From assembly GCF_022802975.1 (NCBI RefSeq), contig NZ_JAFEVZ010000008.1, positions 1-64,000 of the forward strand: 64,000 nt of DNA. The letters are read 5' to 3'. Origin of the DNA: Flavobacterium pectinovorum. Lineage in GTDB: Bacteria > Bacteroidota > Bacteroidia > Flavobacteriales > Flavobacteriaceae. Of this stretch, positions 17,851 to 27,326 are shown one piece after another (position 1 is the first letter of the stretch; every line of letters starts with the position of its first letter). Below the pieces are notes generated by a model that saw only the letters and a program-made list of their open reading frames with translations, was not told the origin of the DNA and searched no databases. The translations under genes were made by a program, and so were the position numbers.

Positions 17851-19206
17851 ATGCTCAATATATCTAAAGATAATAATGTACTTATAACTCCGGGCAAATA
17901 CAAATCTATTACCAGCGTTGCCCGCAGACCGCATTACAAGATTTTAAACAGAGTTATAATCGGTTTCTTGATTTTTTGTGTAGCCTGTCTTTTTCTGCCA
18001 TGGACACAAAATATCTCCGGAAGTGGTTCAGTGACAACCTTAAAACCGGATCAGAGACCACAAACAGTGCATAACGCCATTGCCGGAAGAATCGAAAAAT
18101 GGTACGTGCAGGAAGGTGATTATGTGAAAAAAGGAGATACCATTGTTTTTATTTCTGAGGTAAAGGAAGACTACCTGGATCCTAATCTTGTTGGAAATAC
18201 AAAGCAACAGGTCGATGCAAAAAAAATGGCTGTAGAATCATACGGAGACAAAGTAAATTCGCTTGAAGTTCAGGCACAATCGCTTAATACGGAAAGAGAA
18301 TTAAAATTGCAGCAGGCCCAGAATAAAATTAAACAAGCGCAGCTGAAAATTAAGAGTGACAGTATGGATCTTGAAGCGATAAAAACGCAATTAAGAATCT
18401 CCAAAACCCAATTTGACCGTTCTACAGCATTGAATAAGGAAGGGTTAAAACCGCTTACCGATGTGGAGCAAAAAAGACTGAAACTTCAGGAATCTGAAGC
18501 CTATATAGTGACGCAGCAAAACAAACTTTTGAGCAGTAAAAATGAACTGATAAATGCAAGAGTTGAAATTAACCGAATTACTGCTGAGTACTCGGAGAAA
18601 ATTTCGAAATCAAGAAGTGATAAATACACCGCTTTGAGTACGCAATACGATACAGAAGCTCAGGTAAACAAATTGCAGAATCAATATGTAAATTACAGCC
18701 TTAGAAACGGTTTGTACTACATTACGGCTCCGCAGAGCGGTTATGTGAACCGTGCTTTACTGGCAGGTCTTGGAGAAACAATTAAAGAAGGAACTCCAAT
18801 TGTAAGCATTATGCCATCGAGCTATGATATTGCGGTAGAAACCTATGTTGATCCTATTGATCTTCCATTGGTACACCGTGGTGCAAGAGTACGTGTCTGG
18901 TTTGACGGATGGCCAAGAATTGTATTTTCGGGCTGGCCGGGATTATCTTACGGAACGTATGGCGGAAAAATCGTAGCAATCGAAAACTTTATCAGTTCCA
19001 ACGGAAAATACAGGGTGCTTGTTTCACCTGACGGTCCGGATAATAAATGGCCGAAAGAACTGAGTATCGGAGCAGGAGCACAGAGTATCGCCTTACTCGA
19101 AACCGTTTCTGTATGGTACGAAATATGGCGTAACCTGAATGGTTTTCCACCAAATTATTATATGTCAGATGAAAAAGAGGCTAAGGATGGTAAAGACAAA
19201 AAATAA
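17851..19206 (+). CDS. HlyD-family membrane-fusion protein
   Basis: 451 residues with one membrane segment (about residues 33-53, RVIIGFLIFCVACLFLPW). The first biotinyl/lipoyl half is HNAIAGRIEKWYVQEGDYVKKGD, followed by a long alpha-helical hairpin rich in Gln/Lys/Glu (about residues 110-285), and then the returning half YYITAPQSGYVNRALLAGLGETIKEG. This is the periplasmic adaptor that joins the ABC exporter to the TolC-type channel. It is tightly coupled to the ABC gene before it and overlaps the next gene by about 20 bases. Confidence 0.92.
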   Translation: MLNISKDNNVLITPGKYKSITSVARRPHYKILNRVIIGFLIFCVACLFLPWTQNISGSGSVTTLKPDQRPQTVHNAIAGRIEKWYVQEGDYVKKGDTIVFISEVKEDYLDPNLVGNTKQQVDAKKMAVESYGDKVNSLEVQAQSLNTERELKLQQAQNKIKQAQLKIKSDSMDLEAIKTQLRISKTQFDRSTALNKEGLKPLTDVEQKRLKLQESEAYIVTQQNKLLSSKNELINARVEINRITAEYSEKISKSRSDKYTALSTQYDTEAQVNKLQNQYVNYSLRNGLYYITAPQSGYVNRALLAGLGETIKEGTPIVSIMPSSYDIAVETYVDPIDLPLVHRGARVRVWFDGWPRIVFSGWPGLSYGTYGGKIVAIENFISSNGKYRVLVSPDGPDNKWPKELSIGAGAQSIALLETVSVWYEIWRNLNGFPPNYYMSDEKEAKDGKDKK

Positions 19207-20605
19207 ATTAAAATATGCTGTAACGCTATTTTCTCTTTTATTTTTATTCGGCTTTTCTAATGTATACAGTCAGGATTTTAATAAAGAAGAATTGAGTTAC
19301 AGCGAGTTTTTGGGATACGTAAAAAAGTATCATCCGCTGGTAAAACAGGCCAATCTTGAGATTAGTACTGCTCAGGCGGCTCTGATGCTTGCTCGTGGAG
19401 GTTTTGATCCTAAAATTGAAGTCGATTACAATAAAAAAGAATTTAAAGGAACAGAATATTATTCGCTTTTAAACAGCAGCTTTAAAATTCCCACCTGGTA
19501 CGGAATCGAAATTAAAGCAGGTTTTGATCAGACAGACGGACAGTATTACAATCCGCAGAATCGTACTCCAGATGCGGGACTGACTTCTTTGGGAATCAAT
19601 GTTGCCTTAGGTCAGGGAATGTTTATCAACCAGCGAATGGCAGATGTCAGAGAAGGAAAATTGCAGGTAAAATTGAGCGATGCACAGCGAAAACTAAAAG
19701 CGATAGAGGTTTTGTATAAAGCCAGCGAAGCGTATTTTGAATGGAGAAAAAGCTACAATGAAGCTGAGCTTTATAAAAAATATTTAGGCTTTGCCAGTAC
19801 TCGTTTTCAGGGCGTAAAAAAACTGATTGAACTGGGCGATTCGCCTGCAATTGACAGTGTAGAAGCCGGAATCACAGTGCGAAACCGTGAATTAAACGTT
19901 GAAAACGGAAACCTGAAATTAGCGAAAGCAAAATTGTATCTTTCGAATTATTTATGGATCGAAAATGTTCCTGTTGAACTGGATGATATCGTTAAACCGG
20001 AAGAAAATTTAATTAAAACGCTCGAAGAAACACTGCGGACTGATGCCATGATGGTGAATGTTGAAACTTTGGATTCCCATCCGAAAATTCAGGCTCTGGA
20101 AACTAAAATGAATATGCTGGAAATCAGCAGGGAACTGAAAGCGAATTCATTGCTTCCAAAGTTAAATGTGGGGTACAATTATATTTCTGAGCCTTCTTAT
20201 TTTAATTCTTTTAATGCCGACGATTATAAGTTCAATGTCGATTTCAGTATTCCTATTTTTTTGAGAAAAGAACGCGGAAGCTTAAAACTGGCAAAACTTA
20301 AAATTCAGGATTTAAAATATGATATTGATCAGCAGCGAGTGGAACTAAAAAATAAAATCAAAGCACAGCAAACCGAAATTGCTTCTTTAAAAAGGCAAAA
20401 AGGTGTTATAGATAATCTGGTAAAAGATTATCTAACAATGCTAAATTCTGAAGAGAAACTCTTTTCGTTTGGAGAAAGTTCTATTTTTCTCCTCAATTCA
20501 AGGGAAAATAATCTGGTGAGTGCCAAACTATCACAAATAACTATCGAAAACCAGTTTTACATTTCAAATGCCGAATTGTTCAAAATACTAGCAAATCCTG
20601 ATTGA
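19187..20605 (+). CDS. TolC-family outer-membrane efflux protein
   Basis: About 472 residues from the ATG at 19187, which gives a compact signal peptide (MVKTKNKLKYAVTLFSLLFL, cleavage near VYSQ). In-frame starts at 19139 and 19169 exist but lie deeper inside the HlyD gene. The protein has the duplicated helical-barrel pattern of TolC, with long amphipathic helices (VRNRELNVENGNLKLAKAKL, KLAKLKIQDLKYDIDQQRVE). It supplies the outer-membrane channel of the three-gene exporter. A perfect 10-base-stem terminator follows. Confidence 0.9.
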   Translation: MVKTKNKLKYAVTLFSLLFLFGFSNVYSQDFNKEELSYSEFLGYVKKYHPLVKQANLEISTAQAALMLARGGFDPKIEVDYNKKEFKGTEYYSLLNSSFKIPTWYGIEIKAGFDQTDGQYYNPQNRTPDAGLTSLGINVALGQGMFINQRMADVREGKLQVKLSDAQRKLKAIEVLYKASEAYFEWRKSYNEAELYKKYLGFASTRFQGVKKLIELGDSPAIDSVEAGITVRNRELNVENGNLKLAKAKLYLSNYLWIENVPVELDDIVKPEENLIKTLEETLRTDAMMVNVETLDSHPKIQALETKMNMLEISRELKANSLLPKLNVGYNYISEPSYFNSFNADDYKFNVDFSIPIFLRKERGSLKLAKLKIQDLKYDIDQQRVELKNKIKAQQTEIASLKRQKGVIDNLVKDYLTMLNSEEKLFSFGESSIFLLNSRENNLVSAKLSQITIENQFYISNAELFKILANPD

Positions 20606-20625
20606 TATTTTTTTTCTTTTTCAAG

Positions 20626-20660
20626 CCACTTATTTATTCAGGTAAAATAAGTGGTTTTTT
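20626..20660 (+). terminator. Terminator of the secretion operon
   Basis: CCACTTATTT (20626-20635) and AAATAAGTGG (20645-20654) form a perfect 10-base stem with a 9-base loop, followed by six T. Confidence 0.88.
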
Positions 20661-20663
20661 ATT

Positions 20664-21026
<363 letters not shown>

Positions 21027-21087
21027 TTAGGTGTGGTTTAAAAAAGAGAACAAATATATCAAATAATGAGAGAAGGTTAATAAACAA

Positions 21088-21115
21088 AAAAGCCGTAATT
21101 TTTTTTACGGCTTTT
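21088..21115 (-). terminator. Terminator of the NmrA-like gene
   Basis: AAAAGCCGTAA (21088-21098) and TTACGGCTTTT (21105-21115) form a perfect 11-base stem with a 6-base loop; a T run follows on the minus strand. Confidence 0.85.
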
Positions 21116-21133
21116 GTTTGGTTTGTAAAAGAT

Positions 21134-22009
21134 TTAAAAGCTGGATGCAAATTGTTTTGCAAAATCTTCCAGTTTAATTTTTCCATCGACACTATAATTA
21201 TTTGTGATGAAATCATTTGCAATTTTTCCGTTGCGCAAACCTGTACCCATTTCAGTATATAATTTTGCAATTTCTTCAGGTATTCCTGCCTGAGTCATCC
21301 CCTGAAGCGATTGTTCGTCAGTAAATTCAATCCACGGCAAGTCAGGTTTAGCAATTGCAATTCCTAAAGTAGTTGCAATCTCATTTGGAGTTCTGACATC
21401 GCTTATGATGTAACGAACATTTTTACCAGATGGAGTTTTTATTATTTCTTCTGCCGCAGCCTGAGCAATATCTTCAGGATGAACCAATGGTATTTTTACA
21501 TCTGATGGGAAATTGCCTCCCATAATACCTGCTCCCTGAATCATTGGGACATCATTATAAAAGTTGGTATAAAAATAACCGGCTCTTAAAAAAGTAATAG
21601 ATGTATTTAATTCATTATACAATTTTTCGATATGATAAAGTCCTGCGATCGGTCCGTTTCCGGTGGGCAAATCAGCCCCAGTACTGCTTAACATGACAAC
21701 ACGTTTAATCTTTGTTTCTGATATCGCTTTTGCGAACGCACGACCGGCTTCAGTTGTGTTTGCAATGATATTTTGACCTCCTAAATTAGGTGGTGTCATT
21801 GCAAAAAGAGCATCGGCACCTTTTAATGTTTCAGTCAAAAATACAGCGTCACTTACAGAGCCAATGGCAGCTTTTGCGCCCAAATTTTCGATTGTTGTTT
21901 TTTTGTCTGAATCACTGCTGATTACCGTTACGTCGTGTCCTGAAGCAATAAGACTCGTTGCCAGAGGTTTTCCAATGTTTCCTAAAGAACCTGAAATTAT
22001 AATTTTCAT
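21134..22009 (-). CDS. NmrA-like NAD(P)-binding oxidoreductase
   Basis: About 291 residues from the ATG at 22009; an upstream in-frame start at 22036 is less likely. The Rossmann motif is KIIISGSLGNIGKPLATSLI (GxxGxxG), followed by VTVISSDSDKKTTIENLGA, where charged residues may select the cofactor. The rest matches the atypical short-chain dehydrogenase / NmrA group that includes the QorB-like quinone reductases and NADPH sensors. It is divergent from an HxlR-type regulator, 78 bases between starts. This is a common pairing in which the regulator controls the oxidoreductase in response to electrophiles or quinones. Confidence 0.87.
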   Translation of the reverse strand: MKIIISGSLGNIGKPLATSLIASGHDVTVISSDSDKKTTIENLGAKAAIGSVSDAVFLTETLKGADALFAMTPPNLGGQNIIANTTEAGRAFAKAISETKIKRVVMLSSTGADLPTGNGPIAGLYHIEKLYNELNTSITFLRAGYFYTNFYNDVPMIQGAGIMGGNFPSDVKIPLVHPEDIAQAAAEEIIKTPSGKNVRYIISDVRTPNEIATTLGIAIAKPDLPWIEFTDEQSLQGMTQAGIPEEIAKLYTEMGTGLRNGKIANDFITNNYSVDGKIKLEDFAKQFASSF

Positions 22010-22046
22010 ACTATATTTTTTTATTTGTTGAGACAAAGGTATCTTT

Positions 22047-22068
22047 GTACTTACTTTTATACAAGTAC
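22047..22068. promoter_or_regulatory. Candidate HxlR operator in the divergent promoter region
   Basis: GTACTT (22047-22052) and AAGTAC (22063-22068) are perfect inverted arms with a 10-base spacer. The octamer GTACTTAC also occurs directly at 22047-22054 and 22065-22072. The position between the NmrA-like and HxlR genes fits an autoregulatory site. Confidence 0.55.
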
Positions 22069-22087
22069 TTACCCTAAAGTATGTATT

Positions 22088-22465
22088 ATGACAGCGATTA
22101 AAGAATCATCGACTATTCAGGAAAATAAGCAGTATGCTTTAGAAAAATGCCCGGTTACATTTGTAATGGAAAAAATTGGCGGTTACTGGAAACCTATAAT
22201 TTTGTATCAATTATCGACTGGGCATAAGCGTTACAGCGAATTGAAAAGAGCCATTCCGGCCGTGACAGAGAAAATGCTGATTCAGCATTTAAAGCAATTA
22301 GAGGCTGATGGTCTTGTGATAAGAGAAGCAAAACCGGTTGTACCGCCTTTTGTAACTTACAGGCTCAGTAAAGCCGGAGAAGGGCTGATACCTGTTATTG
22401 AGGCCGTGGCTTCCTGGGCTTTTAAGATGAAAGACGGGGTTTTTGATGTAGAATCTTTGGAATAA
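22088..22465 (+). CDS. HxlR-family transcriptional regulator
   Basis: About 125 residues from the ATG at 22088; the frame is open to 22025 but that would cover the operator. The family signature is complete: CPVTFVMEKIGGYWKPIILY, RYSELKRAIPAVTEKMLIQHLKQL, VPPFVTYRLSKAGEGLIPVI. The single Cys near the N-terminus (KCPV) is the redox-sensing position in several HxlR members. It probably represses itself and the divergent NmrA-like oxidoreductase. Confidence 0.92.
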   Translation: MTAIKESSTIQENKQYALEKCPVTFVMEKIGGYWKPIILYQLSTGHKRYSELKRAIPAVTEKMLIQHLKQLEADGLVIREAKPVVPPFVTYRLSKAGEGLIPVIEAVASWAFKMKDGVFDVESLE

Positions 22466-22633
22466 AGAGTAATACAAAATTTCTCTTTAAGGAGAGGCAT
22501 TTTGTAGGATAATATCTGTTTTTGTGAGATTATAATTGGTATCGAATTAAATTTATAATCAATTTTGCTTATGTGATTTATTTTAGGATCAACATTCCTT
22601 TTTAAATAATATTTATATTTCCTTCTATTTTTG

Positions 22634-22978
22634 TTATTCAATTTCTATGTATTCAGATTTTCCTTTTTCGTTTCCATTTGTTAGCCATTCCCAATCTAAA
22701 CTCAATTTCATTTTTCCATTATCTGTTAAAGAAATTTTGGCTATTGCTTTTCCAGCTTTCAATATATTATCTGTCGTTAAACATTGATATAGCATGTTTA
22801 ATTCATCTCCATTTAAGTCAGCAATAATTTTTCCGTATTTTATTGTTCCGCCAAAGTAGTCAGCAGTTACAAGATTACGATCTTGTTTATATTCAAAAAC
22901 AGTTTCCGAGTTTACTTGTCCACTTTCCGAGTTTTGAATTAGTGCAAATTTCTTGTTGTTAAAATTGTAATTATTCAT
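22634..22978 (-). CDS. Small YnaI-unrelated cytoplasmic protein often labelled 'N-acetylglutamate synthase' in Bacteroidota
   Basis: 114 residues without signal peptide: NKKFALIQNSESGQVNSETV, FEYKQDRNLVTADYFGGTIK, KLSLDWEWLTNGNEKGKSEY. Similar small proteins in Bacteroidota carry the automatic label N-acetylglutamate synthase, but it has no recognisable GNAT or kinase motif, so I do not endorse that function. The repeated beta-strand pattern suggests a small beta-sandwich. It is isolated on the minus strand. Confidence 0.6.
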   Translation of the reverse strand: MNNYNFNNKKFALIQNSESGQVNSETVFEYKQDRNLVTADYFGGTIKYGKIIADLNGDELNMLYQCLTTDNILKAGKAIAKISLTDNGKMKLSLDWEWLTNGNEKGKSEYIEIE

Positions 22979-23405
22979 TTTTGTCTTTTTTTATGCAGTT
23001 TTAATTTTCGAAATATATCGGATAATTAAATGATTATAAGATTTAATTTCGTTATTCCGGTTTTGTGAAAATAATCAAATTTATTTCTTTTTTGTGTCTT
23101 TGATTAAACTTTTAAAGAATAGATGTGAACCGTTATTTTATTAGTTTTTTGTTGTGATTTTTAAAAATATTGATAGTTTTATTGTGTAATTATATCTTTC
23201 ATTTAAACCAAATAAAACCTGAATACTTTTTTTATAAAGTTAATTTAATTTGTAAGTTTTTATTTGTTTTTTTATTAGAAAAGATTCTGGTAGAATTTTT
23301 AGCTGCAGAAGCGTTTGTGGAAGAATTACAATATTTTAAAAAATAAGTTCCAGGTTTCAGGTTTTAAATGAACCTGAAACCTGAAACAAAAATCAACTAA
23401 AAAAC
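22979..23405. other. AT-rich intergenic region before the glycan-degradation operon
   Basis: No gene is supported. It holds the promoter region of the GH2 operon and a perfect hairpin at 23351-23383 just before the ATG. Confidence 0.5.
23351..23383 (+). promoter_or_regulatory. Perfect 13-base hairpin in the leader of the GH2 operon
   Basis: CAGGTTTCAGGTT (23351-23363) pairs perfectly with AACCTGAAACCTG (23371-23383) around a 7-base loop. Each arm contains two copies of CAGGTT or AACCTG. It ends 22 bases before the GH2 ATG. There is no plus-strand T run, so a simple terminator is unlikely; an RNA leader structure or protein-binding site is more plausible. Confidence 0.5.
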
Positions 23406-25826
23406 ATGTTTACAAAAAAGCTTTTATTACCTGTTTTACTCTTTTCGTCAGTCACAACTTTCAGCCAGATTTCGTTTGGAGATTCTAAAAAAATTAACGA
23501 CAACTGGAAATTCAATCTTCAGGATGTTTCAGAGGCAAAAAATACAACTTTTGATGACAGTAAATGGCAAAAAATAAATGTGCCACATGACTGGAGTGTA
23601 AAAGGACAGTTGAGTCCAACACTGGCAAGCTGTACAGGATACTTGCCTGGAGGAATTGCCTGGTACCGAAAATCAATCAATATTCCGCAGAGCAAATCTG
23701 GCGAAAAAGTGTATTTATATTTTGAAGGCGTTTATAACCGAAGCGAAGTTTTTATCAATGGGCATTCTTTAGGCAAACGCCCAAATGGTTATATTTCTTT
23801 TGCTTATGATGCAACTCAGTTTGTAAAATATGGAGGAGAAAACACCATTTCAGTTCGTGTAGATCACAGTCAGAGTGCCGATTCAAGATGGTACACCGGT
23901 TCTGGGATTTATAGAAATGTCTGGGTTGTGTATGCAAATCCGGTTCATATTGCACAATGGGGGGTGTACGCTTATCCTGAAGTAAAAAAAGGAACAGGAA
24001 CATTAAATGTTGAAGTAGATGTAGAAAATGGTTCGTCAACAAAAAGCGTTCTTACCGTAATAAACGAATTGTTTTCAAAAGACGGAAAATCAGTGGCAAA
24101 AGCTTCTTCTAAAGTTGATGTTGCGTCTAAACAAAACGGAAAGATTTCGACTAAATTAAATGTCAAAAAACCACAATTGTGGGACTTAGACAATCCGAAT
24201 TTGTATCAGCTTAAAACAACAGTTTTAAAGGACGGAAAACAAATTGATGAAACAGTTACCAAAACAGGTTTCAGGGATTTTACTTTTGATCCCAATAATG
24301 GTTTTGCCCTTAACGGAAAATGGATGAAAATGAAAGGCGTTTGTCTTCACCACGATGCAGGAGTGTTAGGGTCTGCAGTGCCTCGTGAAGTTTGGCAAAC
24401 CCGATTAAAAACATTGAAAGAAATTGGTGTAAATGCAATTCGTACGAGTCATAATCCTCAGGCACCTGATTTTTATGAACTTTGCGACGAATTAGGATTA
24501 CTGGTTTTGAACGAAGCGTATGATGAATGGGAATTTCCAAAGCGTAAATGGATGACAGGATGGAATGTAGGTACTCCTGAATTTCAGGGGACATCTGATA
24601 TTTTTGCAGATTATGCAGAAAAAGATCTTGAAGATTTTGTGCGACGTGACAGAAACCACCTTTCGGTTTTTGCATGGAGTATTGGTAATGAGGTAGATTA
24701 TCCAAACGATCCGTATTCTCATCCGGTTCTGGATAAAGGTAAAGGAGGTTTTGGACAGGCCAATTATGGAGGTTTTAAAAAGGACGCACCAGATGCCATG
24801 CGTTTGGGAGCAATTGCAAAGCGTTTGGTAGCAGCCGTTAAAAAATACGATAAATCACGCCCAACAACAGCAGGATTGGCAGGTGTAGCGATGTCTAACG
24901 AAACCGAATATCCGGGAGCTTTGGATATAGCAGGCTATAATTATACCGAAAGTAAATACCAATCGGATCATGAAAAATATCCAAACAGAGTGATTTACGG
25001 CAGTGAAAATGGTCACGATAGAGAACCCTGGCTGGCGGTAAAAAATAACAAACATATTTTTGGACAGTTTTTATGGACAGGAATTGATTATTTAGGCGAA
25101 TCAGGAAGATGGCCATCAAGAGGATTTTACTCTGGTTTGGTCGATTTTGCCGGAGTAATCAAGCCAAGAGGATATTTCCGTCAGGCATTATGGTCTGATA
25201 AACCAATGGCTTACATTGGAACTTATCCTTTAAAAAATGAAAAAGATATTTCGAAAGATGCCTGGGCAATCTGGAACTACGAATCAGGACAAAAAATCCG
25301 TGTGGTTTGTTATACCAATGCTGCAAAAGCTCGTTTGGAATTAAACGGAAAAGTTGTAGGCGAGACTAAGTTATACGACGAAAAAACCGGAATTATATAT
25401 TGGGATATTCCTTTTGCTTCAGGAAAATTAGAAGTAATTGGTTTAAGTAATAATGATAAAGAAGTGAGTAGTTATGCAATTACGTCTACTCAACAACCTG
25501 TAGAATTAACTATTACTGAAAAAGATATCACAATTAGCAAAGACAAAGGTGTTGCCAAAATAATGATTCAGGTAAAAGATCAAAACGGATTGCCGGTAAT
25601 GCTTTCAGATAATGAAGTAATCTGCACAATCAGCGGTCCGGGAGTTTTATTAGGTCTTGAAGCGGGAAACAATAGTGATATGACGGATTATACTGATAAC
25701 GTTCAGAGAGTGTATCACGGTAATCTTGTGGCATATATTCAGGCAACCGGAGAAACACAGCCTATAAAAGTTACTTTTACAAGCCAATGGCTAAAACCGG
25801 TAGAGGTTACTGTGAATGTAAAATAG
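23406..25826 (+). CDS. Glycoside hydrolase family 2 (beta-galactosidase-like), exported
   Basis: 806 residues with a signal peptide (to about FSQ, residue 21). The order is a sugar-binding jelly-roll (about 30-180), an Ig-like domain (about 185-290), a TIM barrel (about 295-590) and C-terminal beta domains. The barrel carries the acid/base Glu429 (SIGNEVDY) and the probable nucleophile Glu534 (IYGSENGHDRE). GH2 members act on beta-galactosides, beta-glucuronides or beta-mannosides; the motif IRTSHNPQAPDFYELCDELG is typical of the beta-galactosidase group. With a GH27 and a GH51 enzyme next, a role on galactan or arabinogalactan side chains of pectin is likely. Confidence 0.9.
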   Translation: MFTKKLLLPVLLFSSVTTFSQISFGDSKKINDNWKFNLQDVSEAKNTTFDDSKWQKINVPHDWSVKGQLSPTLASCTGYLPGGIAWYRKSINIPQSKSGEKVYLYFEGVYNRSEVFINGHSLGKRPNGYISFAYDATQFVKYGGENTISVRVDHSQSADSRWYTGSGIYRNVWVVYANPVHIAQWGVYAYPEVKKGTGTLNVEVDVENGSSTKSVLTVINELFSKDGKSVAKASSKVDVASKQNGKISTKLNVKKPQLWDLDNPNLYQLKTTVLKDGKQIDETVTKTGFRDFTFDPNNGFALNGKWMKMKGVCLHHDAGVLGSAVPREVWQTRLKTLKEIGVNAIRTSHNPQAPDFYELCDELGLLVLNEAYDEWEFPKRKWMTGWNVGTPEFQGTSDIFADYAEKDLEDFVRRDRNHLSVFAWSIGNEVDYPNDPYSHPVLDKGKGGFGQANYGGFKKDAPDAMRLGAIAKRLVAAVKKYDKSRPTTAGLAGVAMSNETEYPGALDIAGYNYTESKYQSDHEKYPNRVIYGSENGHDREPWLAVKNNKHIFGQFLWTGIDYLGESGRWPSRGFYSGLVDFAGVIKPRGYFRQALWSDKPMAYIGTYPLKNEKDISKDAWAIWNYESGQKIRVVCYTNAAKARLELNGKVVGETKLYDEKTGIIYWDIPFASGKLEVIGLSNNDKEVSSYAITSTQQPVELTITEKDITISKDKGVAKIMIQVKDQNGLPVMLSDNEVICTISGPGVLLGLEAGNNSDMTDYTDNVQRVYHGNLVAYIQATGETQPIKVTFTSQWLKPVEVTVNVK

Positions 25827-25852
25827 AGCAGTTCTTTTTTCTGAAATTATAT

Positions 25853-25893
25853 AATTAACCTGTTTGTTTTTTTATTAAGCAAGCAGGTTAATT
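25853..25893 (+). other. Intercistronic hairpin between GH2 and GH27
   Basis: AATTAACCTGTTTG (25853-25866) pairs with CAAGCAGGTTAATT (25880-25893) over 14 positions with one G-U pair. The loop contains seven T. No T run follows, so it may stabilise mRNA ends or cause partial termination inside the operon. Confidence 0.45.
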
Positions 25894-25955
25894 GTTGTTA
25901 TGTCTAAAAGTTTATTATATTTGAAGTGTGATATTGACACTTGTTTTTAATGAAT

Positions 25956-27326
25956 ATGAAAATAATAGGCATAAATATTTTAGTATTAGGGATTTTTTTA
26001 ACATCATTTTTTTTAAATGCTCAAAAATCAGTTTTTAAGAAAGATGAATTCAAGCAATGGGCACAAACTCCTCCTATGGGCTGGAACAGCTGGGATTGCT
26101 ACGGTCCTACAGTAGAAGAACATGAAGTAAAAGCTAATGCCGATTATATGGCAAAAGAACTGAAAAAATATGGTTGGGAGTATGTAGTGGTTGATATCAG
26201 ATGGTTTGTAGAAAATGATAAAGCAGGAGGTTACAACCAAAAAGACCCACGTTACGTAATCGATCAATACGGACGATATTTGCCGGCTGTAAACCGTTTT
26301 CCATCTGCAAAAGACGGTCAGGGATTCAAGCCTTTGGCAGATTATATTCATAAAATAGGATTGAAATTCGGAATTCACATTATGCGTGGAATCCCGAAAA
26401 AAGCAGTTGAAGATAAATTACCAATTAAAGGCGCAAACGGTGCTACAGCCAATCAGATTTATACTACAGCCTTGCAGTGCGAATGGTTAAAAGATAATTA
26501 TACAATTCTGGCAGATAAACCGGGAGCTCAGGAATATTACGATTCTATTTTTGAATTGTACGCACAATGGGGTGTAGACTTCATTAAAATTGACGATTTG
26601 TCAAGACCGTATCATGAAGGCGAAATCAATTTAATCAGAAATGCAATCGACAAATGCGGACGTAAAATCGTATTGAGTACTTCGCCTGGAGAAACACCAA
26701 TATCAGCAGCTCCGCACGTAACAACACATGCCAATATGTGGCGTATGGTCGATGATGTTTGGGACACCTGGCCGCACATTACACACCTTATGGATGTTGC
26801 TCAAAATTGGTATCCGCATATTACTCCGGGCACATGGCCGGATTGTGATATGATTCCGCTTGGCCGCATTTCAGTAAGGGGAGAAAGAGGAAAAGACCGA
26901 ATGACACGTTTAACAAAAGACGAACAATATTCCTTAATCACTTTTTTCAATATTTTCAAATCGCCTTTATTCTTTGGTGGAGATTTGCCTAGTAATGATG
27001 CTTTTACTTTATCATTATTAACAAATAAAGAAGTGGTAAAAATGCACAATGAAAGCACAAATGTAAAACAGCTTTTTCATAAAGACGGAAAAATTGCCGT
27101 GACTTCAAAAAATCCAAAAGACGGAAGTGTATATCTGGCATTGTTTAATATTTCGGATACTGATTCTCAAAAAGTTTCCGTAAATCTTTCGGATCTTGGT
27201 ATTGCCTGTTTTGCTGATGGTATAAATATGTGGACAGGCGAAAAAGGGAATGTTTCTTCCAAAGAAGTTTCCGTAACATTAAAACCTCACAGTTCAGTTC
27301 TTTATAAACTAAAAAGCAAAAAATAA
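25956..27326 (+). CDS. Glycoside hydrolase family 27 enzyme (alpha-galactosidase / beta-arabinopyranosidase type)
   Basis: About 456 residues from the ATG at 25956 (another ATG at 25950), with a signal peptide ending near LNAQ. The family start motif is TPPMGWNSWDCYGPT. In this numbering, Asp213 (FIKIDD) is the probable nucleophile and Asp267 (WRMVDDVWD) the probable acid/base. A C-terminal beta domain ends at SSVLYKL. The usual KYDxC motif is KIDDL here, so the subfamily may not be a classical alpha-galactosidase. It follows the GH2 gene and overlaps the GH51 gene by one base (TAATG). Confidence 0.9.
   Translation: MKIIGINILVLGIFLTSFFLNAQKSVFKKDEFKQWAQTPPMGWNSWDCYGPTVEEHEVKANADYMAKELKKYGWEYVVVDIRWFVENDKAGGYNQKDPRYVIDQYGRYLPAVNRFPSAKDGQGFKPLADYIHKIGLKFGIHIMRGIPKKAVEDKLPIKGANGATANQIYTTALQCEWLKDNYTILADKPGAQEYYDSIFELYAQWGVDFIKIDDLSRPYHEGEINLIRNAIDKCGRKIVLSTSPGETPISAAPHVTTHANMWRMVDDVWDTWPHITHLMDVAQNWYPHITPGTWPDCDMIPLGRISVRGERGKDRMTRLTKDEQYSLITFFNIFKSPLFFGGDLPSNDAFTLSLLTNKEVVKMHNESTNVKQLFHKDGKIAVTSKNPKDGSVYLALFNISDTDSQKVSVNLSDLGIACFADGINMWTGEKGNVSSKEVSVTLKPHSSVLYKLKSKK

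Noticed and set aside
22357..22641. Minus-strand open frame of 94 codons
   Set aside because: It overlaps the 3' end of the HxlR gene, has a low-complexity basic N-terminus (KNRRKYKYYLKRN) and no protein-like pattern; probably chance.
22634..22978. N-acetylglutamate synthase
   Set aside because: The label is used for such proteins, but there is no GNAT or amino-acid-kinase motif in 114 residues.
25853..25893. Operon terminator between GH2 and GH27
   Set aside because: No T run after the stem, and the GH27 and GH51 genes continue the same pathway; kept only as an intercistronic hairpin.
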